Positions 44,988 through 51,786 of a stretch of DNA of 64,000 bases are shown here, piece after piece. How positions within the stretch are numbered: the first letter of the stretch is position 1; each line of letters begins with the position of its first letter. The stretch is from Pseudomonadales bacterium (GTDB lineage Bacteria > Pseudomonadota > Gammaproteobacteria > Pseudomonadales > Azotimanducaceae). The notes under the pieces are model-generated. The model was not told the DNA's origin, did not search any database, and worked only from the letters and a program-made list of their open reading frames with translations. A program made the translations under genes and the position numbers. The stretch spans positions 1 through 64,000 of the forward strand of contig JANQJA010000021.1 in assembly GCA_028281885.1 (NCBI GenBank), given 5' to 3'.

Positions 44988-45851
44988 ATGATTGAGAATC
45001 TGGAGACATTGCTCGCGCTTTCCCGCACGGGAACGATGCTTGAGGCCAGCACGGAGCTCAGGGTTTCCCAGTCTGCGGTGAGCAAGCGCATCGCTGCGCT
45101 TGAACGTTATTACAATCGCAAGCTGATCCAGAAGAAGGGTCGCCGCGTGGAACTGACGCAGCATGGTAAGCAACTGGTCGATCGTATTTCGCCGATTCTT
45201 TCAGAGCTTCGCGATATCTTCGTACAGGAAGCCAGCCTTGCCCGTGGTGAACTGGTCATTGGTGTATCTGACGCCATCCTGTCGAGCTGGGGTCCCGGCA
45301 TCTTTGTTTCAATTCGTAACGAGCTGCCTGAAGTACAGTTCTCTTTTCATACGCATCGTACGCCTGTTGTGCTGGACCGGATTCGTTCCGGCGAGTTTAT
45401 GGTAGGTGTGTGTACGGGTTCAGACGCGCTGGATACAGACCTGCAATCTGAAGTACTGATGCAGGAGCCCATGGTGATTATTCCGTCGGCGCTTGAACCG
45501 ATTCGAATGCCAAGGCGAGGTGAGCTGGGCGTGATCACCATTGAAGACTATTCGGGCGCCTGGCGTTCGTTCAGGGATGAGGTCAGCAAGCTTCGTATCA
45601 AGCGGGAAGTCGCGCTGGAATCGTTTTTCAGTGTCGCTCAGATGGCGATCGCCGGATTTGGTCATGGCCTGGTGCCGATTGGTGTTGCGCGAACGCTGAA
45701 GGTCAATGAAGACTGCCTGATTAATCTCGGTGCAAGAGGTCTGAGTCGACCGGTCAGGTTTGTTGCCCGCAAATCGACCTATGCATTACCGACGGTGGCC
45801 AACTTCAACAAATCGCTAAAGGCGCGCCTGAACAGATTTTCTTTTGACTGA
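44988..45851 (+). CDS. LysR-family transcriptional regulator
   Basis: This 287-residue regulator has the N-terminal winged HTH (LEASTELRVSQSAVSKRIAALERYY) and an effector-binding domain from about residue 85. The effector is not known. It is divergent from a TauE/SafE permease, the usual arrangement for control of the neighbour. The ATG at 44988 gives the standard MIENLETLLAL start; an open frame continues 138 codons upstream through the permease gene and is not real. Confidence 0.9.
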   Translation: MIENLETLLALSRTGTMLEASTELRVSQSAVSKRIAALERYYNRKLIQKKGRRVELTQHGKQLVDRISPILSELRDIFVQEASLARGELVIGVSDAILSSWGPGIFVSIRNELPEVQFSFHTHRTPVVLDRIRSGEFMVGVCTGSDALDTDLQSEVLMQEPMVIIPSALEPIRMPRRGELGVITIEDYSGAWRSFRDEVSKLRIKREVALESFFSVAQMAIAGFGHGLVPIGVARTLKVNEDCLINLGARGLSRPVRFVARKSTYALPTVANFNKSLKARLNRFSFD

Positions 45852-45859
45852 AGTAGGAG

Positions 45860-47101
45860 TCAGGGACTGTCGTCTTCCTGCTGGGCTTCATCCAGCGGCG
45901 CCAGCGACAGTTCACCCAGGCCGCCGGAGTCTGCTTTCTCCTCTTTCTTGGGCTCCGGTGCCGGTTTTTTCGGTGCTGCTGCCTTGGGGGCTGGCTTCGG
46001 TGCAGGTGTGTCACCCTTGTCGGCCGGCGCATTCTTGGCGTCGAGGGTGATTCGCAGGCGGAGGTTGTTCTTGGAATCAGCGTTCTTTAATGCCTCTTCC
46101 AGGGTGATCTTGCCTTCCTTGTAGAGCTTGAACAGTGCCATGTCGAATGTCTGCATGCCCTGTTCCCCGGATTTTTCCATCAGCTCCTTCAGAGAACCGA
46201 CGTCACCCTTGGCGATCAGGTCAGCGGCACGAGGTGTGCCGAGCAGGATTTCGATGGCGGCCGCGCGTTTACCATCGACGGTAGGAATCAGCCGTTGCGA
46301 AATGATACCGCGCATGTTGAGGGACAGATCCTGCAACAGCTGGGCGTGACGCTCCTCCGGGAAGAAGTTGATGATCCGGTCCATGGCCTGGTTGGCATTG
46401 TTGGCGTGCAGGGTTGACAGGCAGAGGTGGCCGGTTTCGGCAAATGCCAGGGCATGTTCCATGGTTTCCTGATGTCGGATCTCGCCGATCAGGATGACGT
46501 CCGGTGCCTGCCTTAGCGTATTGGCTAGTGCGTCTTCCCAGGACTTGGTATCAGCTTTTACCTCGCGCTGGTTGACGATGCAGCCCTTGTGGGGATGCGT
46601 AAACTCGACCGGGTCCTCAATGGTAATAATGTGCCCCTTTGACCTTTGATTGCGATAGTCGATCAAGGCGGCCATGGATGTCGATTTACCCGACCCGGTA
46701 CCGCCGACGAACAGAATCAGCCCCAGTTTCGACATAATGAGTTTCGGTAGTACTGGCGGTAACCCGAGCTGACGGTAGTCCGGCAGCGTGTCGCCGAGCC
46801 GCCGAATCACCATGGAGACTTCATTTCGCTGCCAGAAAATATTGACTCGATATCGTCCGAGGCCCGGTCGGGAGATCGCGAGGTTCATTTCCAGGTCTTC
46901 GCGGAACTCCTTTCGCTGCTCCTCGGTCATGATCGAATCAGCGATCTTTTCGATTTCGCCCGGCTGCATGGGTACGTCAGAAAGTTGATTCAGCGTCCCG
47001 TAAAACTTCGCCGAAGGGGGCGCGCCGGTGCTGTAGTAAAGATCGGAGCCTTCTTTCTCGACGAGGATCCTGAGGCAGTCTTCGAATTCAGTCTGGGCCA
47101 C
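45860..47101 (-). CDS. pilU: type IV pilus retraction ATPase PilU
   Basis: This 413-residue hexameric ATPase helps PilT retract type IV pili. The Walker A loop is GGTGSGKST, the Asp box region contains THPHKGCIVNQRE, and the His box is STLHANNANQA. A C-terminal tail of about 60 residues rich in Pro, Ala, Lys and acidic residues is typical of PilU rather than PilT. The start is GTG at 47101. No pilT is adjacent. It is convergent with the LysR gene across 8 bp. Confidence 0.94.
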   Translation of the reverse strand: MAQTEFEDCLRILVEKEGSDLYYSTGAPPSAKFYGTLNQLSDVPMQPGEIEKIADSIMTEEQRKEFREDLEMNLAISRPGLGRYRVNIFWQRNEVSMVIRRLGDTLPDYRQLGLPPVLPKLIMSKLGLILFVGGTGSGKSTSMAALIDYRNQRSKGHIITIEDPVEFTHPHKGCIVNQREVKADTKSWEDALANTLRQAPDVILIGEIRHQETMEHALAFAETGHLCLSTLHANNANQAMDRIINFFPEERHAQLLQDLSLNMRGIISQRLIPTVDGKRAAAIEILLGTPRAADLIAKGDVGSLKELMEKSGEQGMQTFDMALFKLYKEGKITLEEALKNADSKNNLRLRITLDAKNAPADKGDTPAPKPAPKAAAPKKPAPEPKKEEKADSGGLGELSLAPLDEAQQEDDSP

Positions 47102-47167
47102 GGCTCGGTCTCACAGATGAGAGGTGTTCCCAGAGCATAATCAGTTCCGCCTGATCCTGCCACTGAC

Positions 47168-48568
47168 TCAATAGCGGTGTTCGTTGCCCTCGCAATCGGT
47201 CAGGGTCAGGGTGTTGGCATCCGCGGACTCGGTAAATCCGATCCGCTGTGCCTCGATCCCGTGACTTCGGGCGATGTCGATGACGTCGCCGGCCCTTTCG
47301 TGCGGAACATACACTTCCATGCGGTGCCCCATATTGAACACCTTGTACATTTCTTCCCAGCTGGTGCCTGATGTCTGCTGGATCGCAGCGAATATCGGGG
47401 GCAGAGGAAACAGGTTATTTTTGATGAAGTGGACGCCCTGGCCGAAACGCAGGCATTTTGTCTGCGCACCGCCGGAACAGTGAACCAGGGCGCGGATTTC
47501 GGTGCCCAGTTCGGTCAGCAGCTGATGAATCACTGGTGCATAGGTGCGGGTGGGACTGAGGATCGCGTCGCCCACCGTCATCGAAGCATCGGGCAAAGGA
47601 TCCTGAAGCTTGTAGGGACCACAGTAGACCAGGCGTTCATCGACATTGGGGTCAAAGCTTTCCGGATACTGCTCGGCATAGTAGTGGCTCAGCATGTCGT
47701 GTCGTGCACTGGTCAGGCCGTTGCTGCCGATGCCACTGTTTTGCCGGGTTTCGTAGCGAGATTGGCCGGTGGACGAGAGCCCGATAATGGATAGCTCGGG
47801 TGTGATGCGATTGGCGATGACATCCGTTTTGCGCATGATGGCGACCGCGCAGGAGTCCACCACCACCGTGCCTGTTAGATCGCCAACGTCGGCGGTCTCT
47901 CCGCCGCCGGAATAAATCTCGACGCCGTTGTCTCGCAATGTCGCCAGAAACGCCTCGCTACCCTCGATCAGCGCCGAGACGACTTCCCCCGGACAGTTCA
48001 GGGCATTGCGGTTAATGGTATTGGAAATCAGCACACGCCCGTTCAGACCGATACAGAGCAGATCGTCCAGGTTCATAACGATGCTGTCCTGGGCGATTCC
48101 GGCGAAGACGGAGGCATCGCCGAATTCCCGATAGGCCAGGTAAGCGACAATCGACTTGGTTCCGGCGCCATCAGCGTGAATGACGTTACATTTCTGGGGA
48201 TCGCCGCTAAGGAAGTCTTCAGTCAGTTTGCAGAATGCGCCGGGAACGACGCCTGCGTCCATCTGGTCCACGACATTGTGAACCTCTGTCTTGTCCGCAC
48301 TGACGCCACGCGCCTGGTATCGGCTCGACGTGGTGCCGGCCACGACATAGCCGGACCGGTCCCTGGCTTCGACGACGCCGCGGAATTCCAGCTGGCGCAG
48401 CGCCTTGGCGGCCGTGTTGACGGCCAGTTCGTTGTCCCTTGCCAGTCGCCGGATACTGGGCAGCTTATCGCCTGCGGCCAGCCTTCCCGTGTTGATTGCA
48501 AAGTGAATCTGGTCGACGACCTGCTGAAAAATCGGCACCTTGGAAGAGGGGTCAAGATCGAGCTTCAT
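47168..48568 (-). CDS. GntR-type DNA-binding domain fused to an AIR-synthase (PurM-like) domain
   Basis: This 466-residue protein is a fusion. Residues 1-76 form a GntR winged HTH ([41 protein letters not shown] and a wing ending GYVVAG). Residues from about 84 onward read as a full PurM (phosphoribosylformylglycinamidine cyclo-ligase) domain: [21 protein letters not shown] at 131-139, [40 protein letters not shown] and [12 protein letters not shown]. These phrases match the Bacteroidetes-type PurM rather than the E. coli enzyme. The catalytic and ATP-site motifs seem intact, so it may be both enzyme and regulator, or a sensor for a purine intermediate. A 6-6 inverted repeat lies upstream, and hisH is divergent. 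No DNA-binding PurM is described that I know of. Confidence 0.85.
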   Translation of the reverse strand: MKLDLDPSSKVPIFQQVVDQIHFAINTGRLAAGDKLPSIRRLARDNELAVNTAAKALRQLEFRGVVEARDRSGYVVAGTTSSRYQARGVSADKTEVHNVVDQMDAGVVPGAFCKLTEDFLSGDPQKCNVIHADGAGTKSIVAYLAYREFGDASVFAGIAQDSIVMNLDDLLCIGLNGRVLISNTINRNALNCPGEVVSALIEGSEAFLATLRDNGVEIYSGGGETADVGDLTGTVVVDSCAVAIMRKTDVIANRITPELSIIGLSSTGQSRYETRQNSGIGSNGLTSARHDMLSHYYAEQYPESFDPNVDERLVYCGPYKLQDPLPDASMTVGDAILSPTRTYAPVIHQLLTELGTEIRALVHCSGGAQTKCLRFGQGVHFIKNNLFPLPPIFAAIQQTSGTSWEEMYKVFNMGHRMEVYVPHERAGDVIDIARSHGIEAQRIGFTESADANTLTLTDCEGNEHRY

Positions 48569-48585
48569 TGCGAGATCGCCGCTTA

Positions 48586-48607
48586 CTGTATTAGTGTCAG
48601 GATACAG
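48586..48607. promoter_or_regulatory. inverted repeat in the GntR-PurM/hisH intergenic region
   Basis: CTGTAT (48586-48591) and ATACAG (48602-48607) are perfect reverse complements separated by 10 bases. They lie 18 bp upstream of the GntR-PurM start and about 100 bp from hisH. The GTAT...ATAC arms fit the A/T-containing palindromes bound by GntR-type regulators of the YtrA kind. LexA would need 8 bases between the halves, so this is not an SOS box. Confidence 0.5.
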
Positions 48608-48673
48608 ATGCCGATACTCGATTCATAGCCCTTTCTGGCGGCAGGTTTGCTGGTTTTGACCGGTGGCGGCTCC

Positions 48674-48679
48674 TATAAT
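48674..48679 (+). promoter_or_regulatory. -10 element upstream of hisH
   Basis: TATAAT lies 30 bp before the GTG start of hisH within GCTCCTATAATCCGCC. No good -35 hexamer is spaced at 17 bases, so it may need an activator or an extended -10. Confidence 0.5.
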
Positions 48680-48708
48680 CCGCCCTTCTGTTTTTTCAGG
48701 GATTCCCC

Positions 48709-49338
48709 GTGGGCGATAAAGCCATCATTGTCGACTACGATGCCGGCAATATTCGCAGTGTCCAGCGCGCCTGCGAGGCGGTTGGCCTGATCGCCGAGAT
48801 CAGCGCCGATGCCGCTGTCGTTGCGGCCGCAGACCGGATTATCTTTCCCGGCGTGGGCGCCGCCCATAGCGCGATCGATACGCTGCAGGATCGAGGCCTC
48901 GACGCTGCCCTGCATCACGCCTATGACCGAGGTGTTCCCATTCTTGGCATCTGTCTCGGCGCCCAGATTGTGCTTGAGTTTACCGATGAAGGACATCGTG
49001 ATTGCCTGGGTCTGATCGAAGGTGTCTGTGAACGGTTTGATTTTGTGGACCGGGCATTGAAAGTGCCGCACATTGGCTGGAACGCGGTGGATATTGTGCG
49101 TCCCCATCCTTTGTTGCGGCAGATTCGGACCGGCGATGAGTTCTACTTCGTGCATTCCTATTACACGGTGCCGTCCTTTGAGGAAAACGTCTATGGCCTG
49201 ACGGATTACGGCCTGCAGTTCTGCTCGATGCTTGGGCGCGGCAACGTGTTTGCGACCCAGTTTCACCTTGAAAAAAGTGGTCGCAAGGGGCTCGCCGTAC
49301 TGGAAGAGTTCAAGACCTGGGACGGCGCTTCGTGTTAA
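48709..49338 (+). CDS. hisH: imidazole glycerol phosphate synthase, glutaminase subunit
   Basis: This 209-residue class I glutamine amidotransferase supplies ammonia to HisF. The nucleophile lies in [10 protein letters not shown] and the His-Glu pair in [11 protein letters not shown] (a leucine replaces the usual proline in HPEKS). The GTG at 48709 gives the family start [14 protein letters not shown]. hisF overlaps by 7 bp. The pair is not within a hisBHAFI cluster here. Confidence 0.92.
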   Translation: MGDKAIIVDYDAGNIRSVQRACEAVGLIAEISADAAVVAAADRIIFPGVGAAHSAIDTLQDRGLDAALHHAYDRGVPILGICLGAQIVLEFTDEGHRDCLGLIEGVCERFDFVDRALKVPHIGWNAVDIVRPHPLLRQIRTGDEFYFVHSYYTVPSFEENVYGLTDYGLQFCSMLGRGNVFATQFHLEKSGRKGLAVLEEFKTWDGASC

Positions 49339-50111
49339 GTAAACGAGTCATCGCCTGCCTTGACGTTCGTGATGGCAAGCTTGCCAAGAGTGTTCAATTC
49401 GTTGACACCAAAGATATTGGAGATCCGGTATCGAAGGCGCAGGAGTACTATGCCGATGGGCTGGATGAACTGGTGTTCTACGACATCACCGCCTCCAGTG
49501 ACAAGCGCAATATCATGCTGGACGTGGTGGATGAGGTTGCCCGGGAAATTCACATTCCGTTCTCTGTGGGTGGCGGCATTCGATCGGTCGAGGATGCCAA
49601 TCGACTGTTGTGGGCCGGCGCAGAAAAAATCAACGTTAATTCCGCTGCAGTGACTCGTCCTGAACTGATTCAGGAACTGGCATTTGCGATTGGTAACCAG
49701 AACGTTGTCTTGTCGATGGACATCAAACGGGTCGAAATTACCCGAGAATTTCCCAGCGGCTACGAGATCGTGATCAATGGCGGTCGTACACCCACCGGCA
49801 TCGATGGACTGGAATGGGCGCTCCGGGGAGAGGAACTGGGCGCGGGTGAACTGGTCGTCAATTCGATCGACGCTGATGGCACCCGGGAAGGTTACGAGAT
49901 CAACCTGACGCGGATGATTGCGGACGCGGTTTCAATTCCGGTGATTGCCTCGGGTGGCGCTGGCAAGCCCGAACACCTGCTGGAGGTTCTGACGGAAGGA
50001 AGAGCTGACGCAGCGCTGATTGCATCGATGGTTCATTACGGTGAATACACCGTGAGCGGACTCAAACAATGGCTGCATGATCACGGCGTGAAAGTCAGGA
50101 TGAACTGGTAA
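49332..50111 (+). CDS. hisF: imidazole glycerol phosphate synthase, cyclase subunit
   Basis: This 259-residue (beta/alpha)8 enzyme makes imidazole glycerol phosphate and AICAR. The two catalytic aspartates are Asp11 in CLDVRDG and the one in LSMDIKR. The sequence [39 protein letters not shown] and [15 protein letters not shown] is unlike the E. coli protein and closer in my recall to archaeal and deltaproteobacterial HisF. The start is GTG/TTA-flanked at 49332. Its product AICAR feeds purine synthesis, which fits the neighbouring PurM-like regulator. slyX begins 2 bp after the stop. Confidence 0.9.
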   Translation: MLSKRVIACLDVRDGKLAKSVQFVDTKDIGDPVSKAQEYYADGLDELVFYDITASSDKRNIMLDVVDEVAREIHIPFSVGGGIRSVEDANRLLWAGAEKINVNSAAVTRPELIQELAFAIGNQNVVLSMDIKRVEITREFPSGYEIVINGGRTPTGIDGLEWALRGEELGAGELVVNSIDADGTREGYEINLTRMIADAVSIPVIASGGAGKPEHLLEVLTEGRADAALIASMVHYGEYTVSGLKQWLHDHGVKVRMNW

Positions 50112-50113
50112 CC

Positions 50114-50326
50114 ATGGCGGAAGACCGGTTAGCAGATATCGAGTCGCGCCAGGCGTTTCAGGATGACCTGCTGCAAAAGCTGGATGATGCGCTGGGCTAC
50201 CAACAGCGCCGTATTCTTGAGCTGGAAGACCGGGTTGCCCGCCTGTTGGTCAGACTACAGGCGCTGGAGCAACAGCTGGGTGATATTCAGTCGCCGCAGG
50301 ATGAAGGGCCGCCACCACACTATTGA
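50114..50326 (+). CDS. slyX: SlyX-family protein
   Basis: This 70-residue protein is a single charged helix (leucine heptads between about residues 15 and 55) followed by a short tail that ends PPPHY, a hallmark of SlyX. Its function is unknown. It starts 2 bp after hisF, so it is probably in the same transcript. Confidence 0.88.
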   Translation: MAEDRLADIESRQAFQDDLLQKLDDALGYQQRRILELEDRVARLLVRLQALEQQLGDIQSPQDEGPPPHY

Positions 50327-50346
50327 TTGCCTTCGGGAGATCCTCG

Positions 50347-51324
50347 ATGAAAGCCGTCGTTGTTTCAGAACAAGACAAGTCTGTTACCTGGGGTGAGGCA
50401 GATACGCCGAAGGCGGGGCCCGGGGAAGTTTTGATCCGGGTTCATGCTTCTGCCATTAATCGTGCTGACCTGAGTCAGCGCCAGGGCGGCTATCCCCCGC
50501 CACCCGGTGCGAGTCCGATACTGGGGCTGGAATGTGCGGGTGAGATCACCGCCGTGGGGGAGGGTGTTTCACGCTGGCGGGTAGGTGACAGCGTCTGCGC
50601 GCTCATCGCCGGTGGCGGGTATGCGGAGTTTGCGGTGGCGCCCGAGGGTAGCGTTGTGTCCATACCCGATGGTCTGTCCTACGTCGAGGCGGCCTCTCTG
50701 CCAGAAGTATTCGCTACTGCGTGGATCAACCTGTTCATGGAGGCGGGTCTGGCTGCCGGTGAGAAAGTTATTTTGCACGCGGGAGCAAGTGGCGTGGGAA
50801 CCGCCGCGATCCAGCTGTGTAAGAATTTTGGGAACCCCTGCTTTGTGACCGCGGGTTCTAACGATAAAATCAAGGCGTGTCTCGACCTCGGTGCGGATGC
50901 AGGGGGAAACCGGCATGAGGGGTCGTTCTTTGACAAGGCAAAAGCGTTCGCCGGAGAGCAGGGCGTGGATGTCATCCTTGATCCGGTCGGGGGTGCGTAC
51001 TTTGAAGACAACCTCAGACTGCTCGCGTTAAATGGGCGACTTGTTCTTATTGGATTGATGGGCGGCAGAAGTGCGCAGATCGATCTCGGTCGGTTGCTCA
51101 TCAAGCGCGCGCGTGTCATCGGTTCTACCTTGCGTGGGCGTGCCAATGAAGAGAAAGCGCAGGTAATGGCCGCGCTGGAGGAAAAAGTGTGGCCGCTGAT
51201 CGAAACCAAAACGATCAAGCCGATTATCGATACAACCTACGATATAGCGGACATTGAGGCTGCTCATTCCCGGGTTGCCTCGGACCAGACCATTGGAAAG
51301 GTTGTGCTGGTAGTTCGTCCCTAA
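50347..51324 (+). CDS. NAD(P)H quinone oxidoreductase, PIG3 type (MDR family)
   Basis: This 325-residue medium-chain reductase has the quinone-oxidoreductase motifs: HASAINRADLSQRQGGYPPPPGASPILGLECAG near the N-terminus and the NADPH-binding loop HAGASGVGTAAIQLCK. Zinc ligands are absent. It likely reduces quinones or other electrophiles in the cytoplasm. The ATG at 50347 matches the family start MKAVVV; an earlier in-frame ATG at 50323 overlaps slyX. Confidence 0.9.
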   Translation: MKAVVVSEQDKSVTWGEADTPKAGPGEVLIRVHASAINRADLSQRQGGYPPPPGASPILGLECAGEITAVGEGVSRWRVGDSVCALIAGGGYAEFAVAPEGSVVSIPDGLSYVEAASLPEVFATAWINLFMEAGLAAGEKVILHAGASGVGTAAIQLCKNFGNPCFVTAGSNDKIKACLDLGADAGGNRHEGSFFDKAKAFAGEQGVDVILDPVGGAYFEDNLRLLALNGRLVLIGLMGGRSAQIDLGRLLIKRARVIGSTLRGRANEEKAQVMAALEEKVWPLIETKTIKPIIDTTYDIADIEAAHSRVASDQTIGKVVLVVRP

Positions 51325-51352
51325 TCACGAATGGAAACAGCACGAACGGAAA

Positions 51353-51378
51353 CAAAAAGGGCCCGCGAAGCGAGCCCA
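51353..51378 (-). terminator. rho-independent terminator of the cold shock gene
   Basis: On the minus strand the stem GGGCTCGC with GCGGGCCC (one mismatch) encloses a TTC loop and is followed by five T residues. It lies 32 bp after the cold shock stop codon. Confidence 0.75.
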
Positions 51379-51409
51379 TAAATGTGGATACCCAGTCGTT
51401 ATTGTTGCG

Positions 51410-51619
51410 CTAAACTTCAGCGACGTCTTCTGCCTGGAACCCTTTTTCGGTTTCGGTGATCTCGAACTCTACTTTCGCTCCTTGTTTCAGAGTGCGGTAG
51501 CCTTCCCCCCGAATAGAACGAAAGTGGACGAACACGTCTTCTCCCTCTTCTCGCTCGATAAACCCGAAACCTTTGGCGTCATTGAACCATTTGACGGTCC
51601 CCGACTGTCTTTCCGACAT
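51410..51619 (-). CDS. CspA-family cold shock protein
   Basis: This 69-residue OB-fold nucleic-acid chaperone has RNP1 KGFGFIE and RNP2 DVFVHF. It starts [20 protein letters not shown]; the ATG at 51619 has AGAGGTG 8 bases upstream. The mRNA has a leader of more than 100 bases, as for csp genes. A terminator follows the gene. It lies downstream of valS on the same strand. Confidence 0.94.
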   Translation of the reverse strand: MSERQSGTVKWFNDAKGFGFIEREEGEDVFVHFRSIRGEGYRTLKQGAKVEFEITETEKGFQAEDVAEV

Positions 51620-51786
51620 AGCCAAATCACCTCTTTCTTTCTCTTATTATTATTTTCCCTCTCGTGGGCGCCGAAACGCCTGACGTGATTAAGACAGAAA
51701 TTGTTAAGGCTGCCAAGAACTTTTTTACCTGAGGTTTTTCTATTCTTAACATTCAAGTTGTGTTTTTGCGACGCAAAAAAGTCAGG
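51620..51786 (-). other. A/T-rich leader of the cold shock gene, after valS
   Basis: This 167-base region between valS and the cold shock gene is unusually A/T-rich for this genome and contains a 17-bp palindrome (TTTTTGCG-A-CGCAAAAA at 51763-51779) just after the valS stop. The palindrome may end valS transcription weakly. The remainder probably holds the csp promoter and long leader. Confidence 0.45.

Noticed and set aside
48586..48607. LexA box upstream of the GntR-PurM gene
   Set aside because: CTGT and ACAG are 14 bases apart instead of 8, so LexA would not bind.
48709..50111. HisH2/HisF2 of an O-antigen amidotransferase system (with WbpG)
   Set aside because: No WbpG-like or glycan genes are near, and the HisF keeps both catalytic aspartates and typical histidine-pathway motifs.
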